A stretch of 64,000 bases of DNA from Croceivirga sp. (GTDB lineage: Bacteria; Bacteroidota; Bacteroidia; Flavobacteriales; Flavobacteriaceae), in the NCBI GenBank assembly GCA_028284665.1, contig JANQRG010000042.1:171665-235664 (forward strand), in the 5' to 3' direction. Under the pieces are notes generated by a model. It was not told the DNA's origin. It did not search any database and saw nothing but the letters and a program-made list of their open reading frames with translations. Both the position numbers and the translations under genes were made by a program. The stretch's first letter is position 1, and every line of letters starts with the position of its first letter. This document shows, piece after piece, positions 19,301-27,542 of this stretch.

Positions 19301-19712
19301 GGCCCAATTGGAAAATGCGCTTCACTACAGCGCAAATACCTTTGCTCATTATTGGCTGGAAAACAAGGGAGATAAAGGGTTTACATGGCATCCCTTGCCA
19401 AAAAGAAGCCAGTTGGCCCCCATACAATCCATTATTCCCTTTGATTATGATCAGGATGGTCATATAGATCTGTTGGTATCGGGTAACCTCTATGATGCCG
19501 AGGTGGAGACCCCAAGGGCCGATGGAGGAGTGGGACTGGTTTTGAAGAACGATGGAAAAAAAGGATTCATCGTAATACCCCCTTCAAAAAGCAATCTAAT
19601 GCTGTCCGGGAATATTCAGTTTTCCTCGAAGATACGTTTAGGGGAGGAAAGAGGGTTTTTATTCGCTGGCAGCAATACACCGTTAACCCTAAAACTATTA
19701 AAAAAGGGCTAG
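16398..19712 (+). CDS. VCBS/FG-GAP repeat lipoprotein with ASPIC/UnbV domain
   Basis: About 1104 residues. ATG 16398 is chosen because it gives a clean lipoprotein signal (LLVPLFWGC); an in-frame upstream ATG at 16290 adds 36 unlikely residues. Many calcium-type FG-GAP/VCBS repeats of the form DxNxDGxxD (for example ADFNNDGLSDLYLTGN, FDVDNDGDLDFYVVSG) surround a central ASPIC/UnbV domain (GLGARLQAKIPG to LLVNWPNGQRQTLEV). The protein should form beta-propellers exposed on the cell. No catalytic residues are recognised. Sitting between two fucosidase genes in the susCD operon, it may bind glycan or organise surface enzymes. That role is inference. Confidence 0.9.
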   Translation: MKKKKILVTLLVPLFWGCVVDAEPKTEKTSLFTQVDHATSKLRFANTIQENDSLNYYSFPYIYMGGGVAIADFNNDGLSDLYLTGNMVSNKLYLNKGDMVFEDITESSGTAGDDRWYTGITTVDINHDGYTDIYLSVSGKDGNTSNQLFINKGDLTFEERASEFGIDDQGHSIQSTFFDYDRDGDLDLFVANYPLIPISLGNAFYAEKIRKNDWKDSGHLYRNEGSTFVEVTAAAGVQNFGLTLGLSSADLNSDGWADLYLSNDFNVPDYFYLNNKDGTFSEVLQQAIGHTSMFGMGIDVADFNNDGLLDLIQADMTPEDYTRAKVNMASMAPDNFRKAVDLGFHYQYMQNSLQLNNGVNTIGIPIMTEMSRMANVATTDWSWSTVFADLDNDGWKDAYITNGMKRDVNDNDVNDRSDEVTFQKAFGRTLIEDYPSEPLHNYAYRNNGDLTFEKMTDAWGLSYKSFSNGMAYGDLDNDGDLDLVINNLDEPLSLFENSAAQTGNHYLRVKLQGFTQNTQGLGARLQAKIPGTDRIQTVELLTSRGFQSAVEPIAHFGLGSYEGKLELLVNWPNGQRQTLEVKEVNQTLELTYSPDEKASNVRVAQSILTFEDHTQRSGMDFVHQEDGYDDFRREPLLPHKYSTQGPGLACGDINADGLEDFFVGNAAGKSGELYIQHRGQTFTRVSGPWEQDGAKEDTGALFFDVDNDGDLDFYVVSGGHNPARAPEFFQDRLYLNTKGKFEKAVGVLPQMNTAGRVIAVSDYDKDGDLDVFVGGRNVPGSYPSPADSHLLKNQVSDTGELKFIDVTTTECPTFKSLGMVTTASWADINSDGWEDLLVAGEWMSPRLFINQKGRLVEQTEAWGLNEKTGWWYALSVFDVDNDGDKDIVLGNLGLNYKYKASSEKPFEVFAADFDGNDHTDIVLSQHKEGKLLPLRGRECSSQQIPAIKLKYPTYREFAAADLFDIYGKAQLENALHYSANTFAHYWLENKGDKGFTWHPLPKRSQLAPIQSIIPFDYDQDGHIDLLVSGNLYDAEVETPRADGGVGLVLKNDGKKGFIVIPPSKSNLMLSGNIQFSSKIRLGEERGFLFAGSNTPLTLKLLKKG

Positions 19713-19768
19713 TTTTTTTGACATGGCCTGAGAACAGTATTTATGAATCGAACGCTAAAACATATACA

Positions 19769-21247
19769 ATGAAAATAAAAAATGCAATTCTAGGGTGTAT
19801 CTGCACTATCATTTCCTGGGGATCCACAGCGCAGTATGTAGACATTTCTGAGGGAAAAATGGTCTATTCGGGGGACTTGGAACAACTCAAATCCCACGAA
19901 TCCCCCGAGTGGTTTAATAATGCGAAACTGGGGATTTTTATCCATTGGGGATTGTATTCCGTTCCTGCTTATGCCTCAACGGAATTGTCCGTGGAAGAGT
20001 TATTTGCCGAAATGGGTAAGGAAAATCCTGATATGGCCAAGCTCCAGGCGGCGGCACGCAAATGGTTCATTAACAATGGCTATGCGGAATGGTATCTGAA
20101 TTCCTTACGAATAAAAGGTTCTCCAACTTATGAGTACCACAAGGAAAACTATGGACTGGAGTACAATTATTACAAATTTTCCGAGGATTTTAGCCGTGAG
20201 ACATTGCAATGGGATTCCGATGCCATGGCGGAACTTTTCAAAAAGGCAGGCGCCCGCTATGTAGTGCTCACCACCAAACACCATGATGGGTATACCCTTT
20301 GGCCCTCGAGGGTTCAAAACAATAACCTGCCCGAGGATATTCAACCCGTACAACGCGATATCGTGGGAGATTTGACGCAATCTGTCCGTAAAAAGGGGAT
20401 GCGAATGGGGCTATATTATTCAGGGGGATTGGATTGGACCTTTAACCGTACGCCTATTTACGATTTTTCCGGATTGATGGCTACCGTGCCCAATTCCTAT
20501 GAATATGGCGGCATAGCAGATGCACATTTGCGGGAACTTATTGAGAAGTACCAACCTGCTATCCTCTGGAACGATATCACTTACCCCGATCAAGGGAATG
20601 CCAAAGGCATTATCGCGGATTATTACAACCTTATCCCTGATGGGGTCATCAACAACCGGTGGGGTACTACCTTGGGATTATCGGATTTTGATACCCCGGA
20701 GTATAGCAAATTGGACTCGATACAACAATACAAATGGGAAACCTGCCGGGGATTAGGTCACTCCTTTGGGTACAATAAGTTTGAGGATGATAGCCATACG
20801 CTGAGTTCAACGGATTTGGTCCAATTGTTTGTGGATATTGTTAGCAAAAATGGGAATTTACTCCTTAATGTAGGGCCCAAGGCAGATGGCACTATTCCGG
20901 AAATACAACGAAGTAGGTTGGAGGATCTGGGGAACTGGATGGCGATAAATGGCAAAGCCATTTATGATACCGAACCCTGGAAACGTTCGGAGGCAAAAAC
21001 CGCCTCCGGAAAAGAGGTACGCTTTACCCAAAAAGATAAGGCACTCTACGTCATTTTTCTGGGGAAACCGGGGAAAAATGAAAGCATCCAGGAGCTAACC
21101 CTGGCCAAAGGCAGTACGATCCGTTTGCTGGAAGGAGGTAGGGAACTCAAATGGAAACAAAAGGGGACTACTTTGGAAATACGTTTCCCACAGGATTTTG
21201 ATGGAAAGCATGCCGTGGCTTTGGAAGTTTCTCCTTTACCCAAATAA
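19769..21247 (+). CDS. GH29 alpha-L-fucosidase, secreted (third)
   Basis: About 492 residues from ATG 19769. This start is preferred over 19718 because it begins directly with a signal peptide (MKIKNAILGC ... STAQ). GH29 motifs are LGIFIHWGLYSVPAYAS, LTTKHHDGYTLWPS, MGLYYSGGLDW, AILWND with Asp249 as probable nucleophile, and GNLLLNVGPKADG. An insertion after the first motif (roughly residues 70-125) is absent from the other two, so its substrate range may differ. It is the last gene of the rightward operon. Confidence 0.92.
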   Translation: MKIKNAILGCICTIISWGSTAQYVDISEGKMVYSGDLEQLKSHESPEWFNNAKLGIFIHWGLYSVPAYASTELSVEELFAEMGKENPDMAKLQAAARKWFINNGYAEWYLNSLRIKGSPTYEYHKENYGLEYNYYKFSEDFSRETLQWDSDAMAELFKKAGARYVVLTTKHHDGYTLWPSRVQNNNLPEDIQPVQRDIVGDLTQSVRKKGMRMGLYYSGGLDWTFNRTPIYDFSGLMATVPNSYEYGGIADAHLRELIEKYQPAILWNDITYPDQGNAKGIIADYYNLIPDGVINNRWGTTLGLSDFDTPEYSKLDSIQQYKWETCRGLGHSFGYNKFEDDSHTLSSTDLVQLFVDIVSKNGNLLLNVGPKADGTIPEIQRSRLEDLGNWMAINGKAIYDTEPWKRSEAKTASGKEVRFTQKDKALYVIFLGKPGKNESIQELTLAKGSTIRLLEGGRELKWKQKGTTLEIRFPQDFDGKHAVALEVSPLPK

Positions 21248-21440
21248 ACCCTTCCAAAGGATTGTTTTAAAAAAGAAGGGAGGTTTTCTTTTTAGGCCTT
21301 CTACGAGCCAAGGTTCGACTTCTATGCGGAGGAAAACGTTTTGCATATAAAATTGAGCTGGGAGAATAATTTCGACCGACATCTGATTGGGCACTTAATA
21401 ACCTAAATATCAAACAGTATCAGCTGACATTACAAAAAAA

Positions 21441-21465
21441 CCCTGTAAATCATAGGTTTACAGGG
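21441..21465 (-). terminator. Terminator hairpin nearly identical to that of tRNA-Ser at 63850
   Basis: CCCTGTAAA and TTTACAGGG pair around a short loop, and on the minus strand the stem is followed by a run of seven T. The 40 bases 21441-21480 match 63850-63889, the flank of the tRNA-Ser gene, at about 36 positions. Confidence 0.7.
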
Positions 21466-21493
21466 TTCATAGTAGTTCTTGGTGACTATCTTT

Positions 21494-21506
21494 CGGAGGA
21501 AAAGGG
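21494..21506 (-). repeat. Degenerate tRNA-Ser 3'-end sequence (possible old att scar)
   Basis: CGGAGGAAAAGGG matches the tRNA-Ser 3' end (CGGAGGAAGAGGG) at 12 of 13 bases. It lies at a similar distance from its hairpin as the true tRNA end does at 63903. No tRNA body follows. Confidence 0.45.
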
Positions 21507-21640
21507 TGCTATTGAAATTGTATCATTTGGTGGTTTTCAGAACTAAAAAAAATACAGTCAATGGTCCAGCTAAACACAGTTGGTAACTTTTGCTGCCAAT
21601 TGCCGTTTTAGTTATTGTTGTAGTGCGGTTTTATTTTAAG

Positions 21641-22115
21641 TCATAGTTTATTCCATTCCCAAATTCCATATTTCAATTCATTCGGTAACTTGAATTTACA
21701 AAGTTTTAATGTTAACAATATATTTCCTCTGTGATGAGCTTCGTGATGAATGAAAGAACCCAAAAGAGGAACAACTCCACGTTTAAACCCTTTTACATTC
21801 CCACCATTTTCAATACCTGCTGTTAACATTTGAAGAATGAGGTCTTTCGTTATGGTATGACAGTCGTTTAACATTGGGATACTTTGGATCACTCGCTTTA
21901 ATTGAGGTTAAATCCTTCACCAGAGATTTGTCATATTTTTCAAGTTTCCAATATCGAATGTTGTAAATATGAGCCAATTGATGACCAACACTTCCACCAC
22001 CTCGTTTTGAAGTGGTCAAGGACAGTCCATCCTCGGTTAATGCATTAATCAGCATCAAATTTGTTCGATGATTGATTAACCAAGTATCAATTATCTGTTT
22101 TTCTATTTGATTCAT
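21641..22115 (-). pseudogene. DinB-like protein, frameshifted
   Basis: Two overlapping minus-strand frames together make one DinB-family protein. The N-terminal part begins at MNQIEKQIIDTWLINHR (start about 22115) and includes GGGSVGHQLAHIYNIRYW. The C-terminal part in another frame includes LILQMLTAGIENGGNVKG and GSFIHHEAHHRGNILLTL, with the paired histidines of the family's metal site. The frame changes near 21865-21890, so a single-base indel is likely. Either the gene has decayed or the assembly has an error. DinB proteins are four-helix metal-binding enzymes, often thiol-dependent transferases. Confidence 0.75.
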
Positions 22116-22296
22116 TTTTGTTCTGATTTTTTTATGCGATACCACGGTCTTAACACTTATTTCGTTGGGGAAAACGTCCGAAGGACTTTTCCGTATTAAA
22201 TCCAGCCGATCTAATTGTTTATGGTTTCAAGTTAGTTGGAATATCTAGCAATGGGTTATAGCCATTATTAGCGGTAATTTTTAATCACACCTTAGG

Positions 22297-23313
22297 TTAC
22301 CAATCGTTAATGAAGTCCAGTATTTCTTTGATAAGTCTTTGCCTACCTCGTTCTGGCTTATCCAAAAAGACATAATGCGTCCCGGGAATAGTGATGAACC
22401 TAGACCTTGGTGAATTCACCATGTCTTTCCGGATCATCTCCAAGTCTTCTGGCCTCGACCAAAAGTCCAGTTCACTTCTGATGATCAAAGCAGGAACTGT
22501 TATATCCTTGGCGTCCCAATATTTTTTGCCCAATGACATATAAAAACTTTCTTCCCTGTAGCCACCAGGGACCTTCAATACCGTAGTATCCATTCCAAAA
22601 CCTGAGGCATACTTTCTATAGGCCTTTTCAACATTAGGGTCTCTCCATTGTTCCTTGTTCTCCGTAGGGATTGTGCGAGTCCAGGATCTAGTAAGATTTT
22701 CTCGTGGAGATTCCCTGAAAAACGTAGTTTTCTTGAATTTTGTAGCGTCTTCATCGGACCGAAAATACTGTTGTAAATCCCAAGGTGCTTCGACCCCATA
22801 AAGCGAGTTGAGCGAAATGAATGTACTGACAGTTTCAGGATACTTTGTACTATAGTGACCCGTCCAATGTCCTCCAGTGGCCCAACCGAACAAATGAACC
22901 TTTTGCACCTTATTGCGGTCCAAAACCCAGTTCACTGCGACATGAATGTCCTTAGCGGCTTCAATATGCGAACCCACTACAATTGTCGAATCTGAGAAAT
23001 CGTAATCAGGTAATGTGGATTTTTCCCAACCTCTGATGTTAACCAAATAAACCTGATACCCCTGGTTGGCAAACTCTTGGGCGAATGAACCTTCAGCAAC
23101 TGGTAAATCAAAAGAAGCGGTAGCGCCAGGACCTCCTCCATGGATCATGACCAAAGGAATATCTTGTGTTTGATTAGAGGGTGAAATTTCACGGATGTGA
23201 AGCTGTATGCCATCATTGCCAGTAATTAAGTGATCTTCTCGCTTAATTGTATTATCTGATAAAGATTTACAACAGGATAATGTTGCTAGTATGGCTATGG
23301 GGAGTGTTCTCAT
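22297..23313 (-). CDS. Alpha/beta-hydrolase fold lipoprotein lacking the nucleophilic Ser
   Basis: A 338-residue alpha/beta-hydrolase with a lipoprotein-like leader (ILATLSCC). The oxyanion segment MIHGGGPG (57-64) and the acid and base regions (SELDFW, PGTHYVFLDKPE) are recognisable. The nucleophile elbow reads G-W-A-T-G (143-147), so the Ser of GxSxG is Ala145, confirmed from the codon GCC. It may use another nucleophile, or act as a binding protein. The neighbours give no pathway hint. Confidence 0.8.
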   Translation of the reverse strand: MRTLPIAILATLSCCKSLSDNTIKREDHLITGNDGIQLHIREISPSNQTQDIPLVMIHGGGPGATASFDLPVAEGSFAQEFANQGYQVYLVNIRGWEKSTLPDYDFSDSTIVVGSHIEAAKDIHVAVNWVLDRNKVQKVHLFGWATGGHWTGHYSTKYPETVSTFISLNSLYGVEAPWDLQQYFRSDEDATKFKKTTFFRESPRENLTRSWTRTIPTENKEQWRDPNVEKAYRKYASGFGMDTTVLKVPGGYREESFYMSLGKKYWDAKDITVPALIIRSELDFWSRPEDLEMIRKDMVNSPRSRFITIPGTHYVFLDKPERGRQRLIKEILDFINDW

Positions 23314-23369
23314 ATCTATCAGTATCTACTTTCAAATAAAATTGCTACCAACTTTTATTGAATTCTCGG

Positions 23370-23927
23370 TTAACGTTTTGGTTCATATTCCAATAAAATA
23401 TTGCCTGAGTGAAATACTCTGCTATTTTTCAATTCCAATCTGACCTGGTGGTCAAAATTCCGAAATAATGGACTTCCTTTTCCCAGGATTATTGGATTAA
23501 TCATTATACGGTATACGTCTATCAGTTCATTTTTAATGATTGTTTCGCTTAACCCGGCACTCCCAAGAATCAAAATGTCCTTGTTGGAACTTTTCTTCAA
23601 TTCAGAAACTACTTTAGGAATAGTGCTATTGAATAGGTTGGTGTTCTCCCAATTTACCTTTACTAACTCTCTTGAAAATACATTCTTCGTGATCTCATTC
23701 ATTCTTTTTGTAATCATTGGGTCATTTGAAAGGGCTTGTTTACTTGTCCAATAGTTCGCCATTCCTTCGTATGTTTTTCTCCCTAAAATCAAGCTATCAG
23801 CCGCGTTCAGTTGGTTAATGGCAAATTCATTGAATTCTTCATCAACATTATGCCAATCAAGCTCTTTGTTTTCTCCTTCAAAGAAGCCGTCAAGAGACAT
23901 CATATTAAAGAAAATCAATTTACTCAT
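23370..23927 (-). CDS. Dihydrofolate reductase family protein (RibD C-terminal-like)
   Basis: A 185-residue protein of the RibD_C/DHFR-like family, recognised from the N-terminal MSKLIFFNMMSLDGFFEG, the DSLILGRKTYEGMANYW segment and ILILGSAGLSETIIKNELID. Bacteroidota carry many copies of unknown substrate; they are NADPH-dependent-type folds rather than true folate enzymes. It is a monocistronic-looking gene between a hydrolase and a decayed transporter fragment. Confidence 0.88.
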   Translation of the reverse strand: MSKLIFFNMMSLDGFFEGENKELDWHNVDEEFNEFAINQLNAADSLILGRKTYEGMANYWTSKQALSNDPMITKRMNEITKNVFSRELVKVNWENTNLFNSTIPKVVSELKKSSNKDILILGSAGLSETIIKNELIDVYRIMINPIILGKGSPLFRNFDHQVRLELKNSRVFHSGNILLEYEPKR

Positions 23928-24157
23928 GTTCTCAATTCAATTTCTTGGTGTCTTATATTTTCAAGCTGGTAGTTAATTGATAGTAACAAAATATTTGTAC
24001 CCACCAAATTGTGAACCCTGGCAGTCGGACCACAAGGAAGTCTGAGGCTTCAAGCCTGGTAAATACCTCAAATATGATTTCCGGTTTTGCTTTCAAGATT
24101 ATTTGGCTTTTAGATTTCTACCCCGGTTCGTTGCTATTACAAATGCTTTCTGTTCAA

Positions 24158-24256
24158 TTACTCATCAGTTTTAATAATGATTTTTTTTCGATAAACCCAA
24201 ACAATAGCCGCCAGGAATACTGCAATACAGGTGCAAGTAAGGGAGGTGGTTTTCAT
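24158..24256 (-). pseudogene. 3'-end fragment of a DHA2-type MFS transporter gene
   Basis: The minus strand reads KTTSLTCTCIAVFLAAIVWVYR..., nearly the same as the last 30 residues of the complete exporter encoded at 24924-26405 (KTTSLICTGIAVFLATIVWVYR...). DNA identity over 24190-24256 versus 24944-25010 is high by eye. The fragment begins where the DinB gene stops, so the DinB stop codon overlaps the fragment's ATG. It is a remnant of a second exporter copy or of a local duplication. Confidence 0.7.
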
Positions 24257-24783
24257 TTGTCTGTTTTTTTAATTGCTTCTGTAATTCGCTGTTTCTGCCT
24301 AAAATGGTGCCTGCAGTGCATCTCGGCATATTGAAACCATTCAAGAGCGGTTAAAAAACCATGTCCGGGATGTTCAGATTTGCCCTTTGCCGTTTTTTTC
24401 GATAACAAATCAGCCAGGTTCAGCATGTTATTTTTAAGCCCTTCTATTGTATCAATCAACTGATTTACTGATATGGGCTGACTTGGTTCATCTATATCTT
24501 CCGGTCCTTTAAAGTGCTCGTTGGGAAAACTATTGGCTGCAAACCATTCAATAATGGTATTACTTTTTGATCTTTGAAGATTTTGGACATCGAGCAAGGC
24601 CTTTCCGGCTTGAGAGAAGTACCAGTTTGTTTCTAGGATGAAATGGCCAATAACCTGACCAATAGACCATTGGGTAGGCCCTGGTTGTTTTTGTAGTTCA
24701 TAAAGCTCATATCCACGGACGATATTTTGCCATTTGTTCAGGTCATTTAAAAAGTCCTTCTTTATTTCTTCTACACTCTTCAT
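24253..24783 (-). CDS. DinB family protein
   Basis: About 176 residues from ATG 24783 (MKSVEEIKKDFLNDLNKW). It contains the family helices WSIGQVIGHFILETNWYF and FLTALEWFQYAEMHCRHH with the C-terminal metal-binding His pair. Upstream in the same frame lie about 20 codons reading NIVLFKDPSGNIRLFIKK, which resemble the C-terminus of a VOC (glyoxalase) protein and are probably a remnant, not part of this gene. The substrate is unknown. Confidence 0.85.
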   Translation of the reverse strand: MKSVEEIKKDFLNDLNKWQNIVRGYELYELQKQPGPTQWSIGQVIGHFILETNWYFSQAGKALLDVQNLQRSKSNTIIEWFAANSFPNEHFKGPEDIDEPSQPISVNQLIDTIEGLKNNMLNLADLLSKKTAKGKSEHPGHGFLTALEWFQYAEMHCRHHFRQKQRITEAIKKTDK

Positions 24784-24923
24784 AGATTTTTTAATAAACA
24801 GTCTAATGTTACCTGAAGGGTCTTTGAACAAGACAATGTTCTGTCTTGTATTTTCTTAAGTTTCTGGTTGTGCGTTCCATTTTGTTATCGACTAACCGCC
24901 TTTTCCATTCCATCACTTATGGT

Positions 24924-26405
24924 TTAAACAGTTATTTTCTTGCGATACACCCAAACAATGGTTGCCAGGAATACTGCAATACCGGTGCAAATAAGGGAAG
25001 TGGTTTTCATGCTTTCTATAAAAGCGAGTCGTGCCGAGCTTAACAGACGGCTTCCCAATTCGGCGGGTAACCTACTAGCCTCAGCCACTGCCGCTCCCAG
25101 TGTATCAATCTCGTTTTTATCCGTCATATTGTTTTTAAAGATTAGTGTGCCGATGCTCCCCAAAATTGCAATGCCGAGTGCGCCACCCAATTCGCTGGCA
25201 GTCTCAGACAGAGAAGCTGCGGATCCGGCTTGCTCAGGAGGAGCACTGCCCACTACCATGTCAGTAGCCAGCGTAAATACAGGTGCAATGCCCAGTGAAA
25301 ATATGGCCAGTGCAGATACCACCAACGCTAAACCATTGTCTGGTCCTACCTGTGTTACCAGTCCAAATCCTATCGCAGCTATTAAAAGCCCTGTAAACAC
25401 AATATCGGAAGGTTTAAACTTCTTACTTAGTCCGGGTGTGGTCATGGAGCCCACAATAAAACCCACAAAAGAGGGTAATGTCCAAAGTCCGGCCACTAAA
25501 GGAGATAGTCCCAAAACCAGTTGAAGAAACTGTGCAACGAAGAAAAAGGTACCGAACAAGATGAACGTAGAAAGCATATAAATGATCAATGAACTGCTGA
25601 ATGCAGGCATGCGAAACATGTTAAGATCAATGAAAGGGCTTTTCAGGTATTTTTGACGCATTATGAAGATTGCTCCCAAAGACAGTCCAATTACGGTTAC
25701 CATAAGCGGAAGCCAACTGAATCCTTCAATACTTAGCGTTTTAACGCCATAGATAATGGCTATCACCATCGTCAGGGAAAGCGCCGCACTGACCGTGTCT
25801 ATTTTGCCTGCATCCGGATCTTTGAATTCCGGCAAAAGAATGGGACCGGCAATTAATATGAGAACCATAACTGGAATGGCGATCAAAAACACGGAACCCC
25901 ACCAATAGTACTCTAACATGATACCACCGACAACAGGTCCAACTGCACCGCCCAATGAAAAAGCGGTGATCCAGACGGCAATCGCCGTGGTACGTTCTTT
26001 TTCATCCCGGAACATATTGCTGATCAATGAGAGTGTAGAAGGAGCCAATGTCGCTCCTGCTATTCCCAAAAAGGCTCTGGCCAGGATCAGTACTTCTGCA
26101 CTATTGGAAAATGCGGCTAACACGGAAGCCAGACCAAATGCGGCGGCACCGATCATGAGCAGTTTCCTCCTACCAACCCGATCTCCAAGCGTACCCATGA
26201 TGATCAGAAACCCTGCCAGGAGAAACCCATAGCTATCCACAATCCATAAAAGCTGTGTGCCAGAGGGGTTAAGGTCAACTGCGAGCTTGGGGACGGCTAA
26301 ATTCAAGACCGTCAGGTCCATGGAATAGAGCATGCAAGGCAAAGCAATGACCGCCAGTCCAAGCCATTCCTTTTTGGTTGCTCTAGGCGGAGAGGAATTT
26401 TTCAT
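24924..26405 (-). CDS. MFS drug exporter, DHA2 (EmrB/QacA-like) family
   Basis: A 493-residue, 14-helix inner-membrane exporter. The N-terminal half carries motif A (GTLGDRVGRRKLLM) and the antiporter region (SLGGAVGPVVGGIMLEYYWW). The C-terminal half ends in a basic YRKKITV tail. It exports toxic compounds by proton antiport, by family knowledge; its substrate is unknown. A truncated copy of its 3' end lies 0.75 kb downstream, beyond the DinB gene. Confidence 0.93.
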   Translation of the reverse strand: MKNSSPPRATKKEWLGLAVIALPCMLYSMDLTVLNLAVPKLAVDLNPSGTQLLWIVDSYGFLLAGFLIIMGTLGDRVGRRKLLMIGAAAFGLASVLAAFSNSAEVLILARAFLGIAGATLAPSTLSLISNMFRDEKERTTAIAVWITAFSLGGAVGPVVGGIMLEYYWWGSVFLIAIPVMVLILIAGPILLPEFKDPDAGKIDTVSAALSLTMVIAIIYGVKTLSIEGFSWLPLMVTVIGLSLGAIFIMRQKYLKSPFIDLNMFRMPAFSSSLIIYMLSTFILFGTFFFVAQFLQLVLGLSPLVAGLWTLPSFVGFIVGSMTTPGLSKKFKPSDIVFTGLLIAAIGFGLVTQVGPDNGLALVVSALAIFSLGIAPVFTLATDMVVGSAPPEQAGSAASLSETASELGGALGIAILGSIGTLIFKNNMTDKNEIDTLGAAVAEASRLPAELGSRLLSSARLAFIESMKTTSLICTGIAVFLATIVWVYRKKITV

Positions 26406-26481
26406 AGGTACATCTTATTTCATGTTTTATTGACCAAGTCCCTTACGTATGACGCTGTGCTTTAAACCTGTTTGCAGATAT

Positions 26482-26931
26482 CTATTCTACTTTTGTAAGC
26501 TTCATTTTGAGAAACTCCACCCATGTATTTTGGTCAGTTGATTTTTCCCATATACCTTCGATTTTCTTATTCTGGTTACTGAATAGACCCTTGAATTTAA
26601 GCCCATCGCCATTAATACTTAATTCTCCAGATTCTAAAGTTCCTGTCATTTTTCCTGATACACCTTGATTGTTGTAATAATTCAGAACTGCCTTGCCAAG
26701 AGTTTCGTCCCATCCAATTATTTCATGGGTTTGGCTTCTTTCATTTCCCATTAATACATCAGCTGTGTGCAAGATGAAAAATCCCTCAAGTATAATTTCG
26801 TACGTATCCGTTCCCGATATTTTCATTTCTGGAGTCTGATAAGTTGATAGTGTTCTACCTTCCGTTTTCCATTTTCCCACTAGTTTTCTGAAATCAGTGT
26901 TTTCAATTCGGTCTTTCTCCATTTGATTCAT
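26482..26931 (-). CDS. DUF1579-like protein
   Basis: A 149-residue protein with the beta-rich pattern of DUF1579-type proteins: an N-terminal LVGKWKTEGRT, then EIILEGFFILHTAD, HEIIGWDETLGKAVLNYY and a C-terminal EGIWEKSTDQNTW. No function is established for the family. A short Met-rich leader (MNQMEKDRIEN) precedes the domain. Confidence 0.7.
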   Translation of the reverse strand: MNQMEKDRIENTDFRKLVGKWKTEGRTLSTYQTPEMKISGTDTYEIILEGFFILHTADVLMGNERSQTHEIIGWDETLGKAVLNYYNNQGVSGKMTGTLESGELSINGDGLKFKGLFSNQNKKIEGIWEKSTDQNTWVEFLKMKLTKVE

Positions 26932-26993
26932 TTTGTTTTGTCGAATGATTTTGTTTTATAGGTGTATTAAGACATCCTAACCCTTAGTTTTAT

Positions 26994-27395
26994 TCATTCC
27001 CCTATTATTGAAATGATGTTACCTGCAGTATCTTTAAACCAGGCAATATTTGGTCCTGTATTATCTCCCGAGTTCCAACAAATTCCTTTTTCGTCTGTCT
27101 TCATGGGTTCCCGGTATTGCTCGAAAGTAATGCCTTTGCCAGATAAGTGATCCACTACTTTTTCGATATGCTTTACCGCAAAATTCAGTACGGTGAAGTT
27201 GGCAGGTTTATGGTCTTCTCCCTTGGGATAAATAATAAACGAATTACTATCCCCTGCCTTTATTTCCAGGATACCCATTTCATTTTCTTTTACATGAAGC
27301 CCTAAGGTTTCTTCATAGAATTTCCTGGACGCTTCCAGGTCGTTTGTAGTGAAAGAGCTGAAGGTGTAAGAGTCTTTTAGCATAGTGACATTCAT
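26994..27395 (-). CDS. VOC (glyoxalase/bleomycin-resistance) family protein
   Basis: About 134 residues from ATG 27395 (MNVTMLKDSYTFSSFTTND). The frame extends 43 codons further upstream, but that part has no family resemblance. Features are a beta-alpha-beta-beta-beta unit beginning SFTTNDLEASRKFYEETLG, and the final IAWFKDTAGNIISI strand with the DxxGN signature. It may be a small-molecule lyase, isomerase or binding protein. Confidence 0.85.
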   Translation of the reverse strand: MNVTMLKDSYTFSSFTTNDLEASRKFYEETLGLHVKENEMGILEIKAGDSNSFIIYPKGEDHKPANFTVLNFAVKHIEKVVDHLSGKGITFEQYREPMKTDEKGICWNSGDNTGPNIAWFKDTAGNIISIIGE

Positions 27396-27542
27396 TTTTG
27401 AAATAAATATACGTATGGAAGCTATGTTGCCAGAAGTGTAAATGAGGCAATCATAGGAGCTAATTGCGACAATCGTGATATGCTCAGACCCGACTCCGGA
27501 TATACTGTTGGTGTTGCTTCTCAAAGCGATAGCCTATAGATA

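Larger units (their letters stand above)
21248..21640. other. Intergenic region holding a relic of a tRNA-Ser 3' end and its terminator
   Basis: This 393-nt stretch separates the fucose locus from the accessory region. It holds no supported gene. Its notable content is the hairpin at 21441-21465 and the tRNA-end-like sequence at 21494-21506, annotated separately. Confidence 0.5.

Noticed and set aside
24011..24334. A 107-codon plus-strand frame
   Set aside because: It is antisense to the exporter fragment and the end of the DinB gene; its composition is not protein-like.
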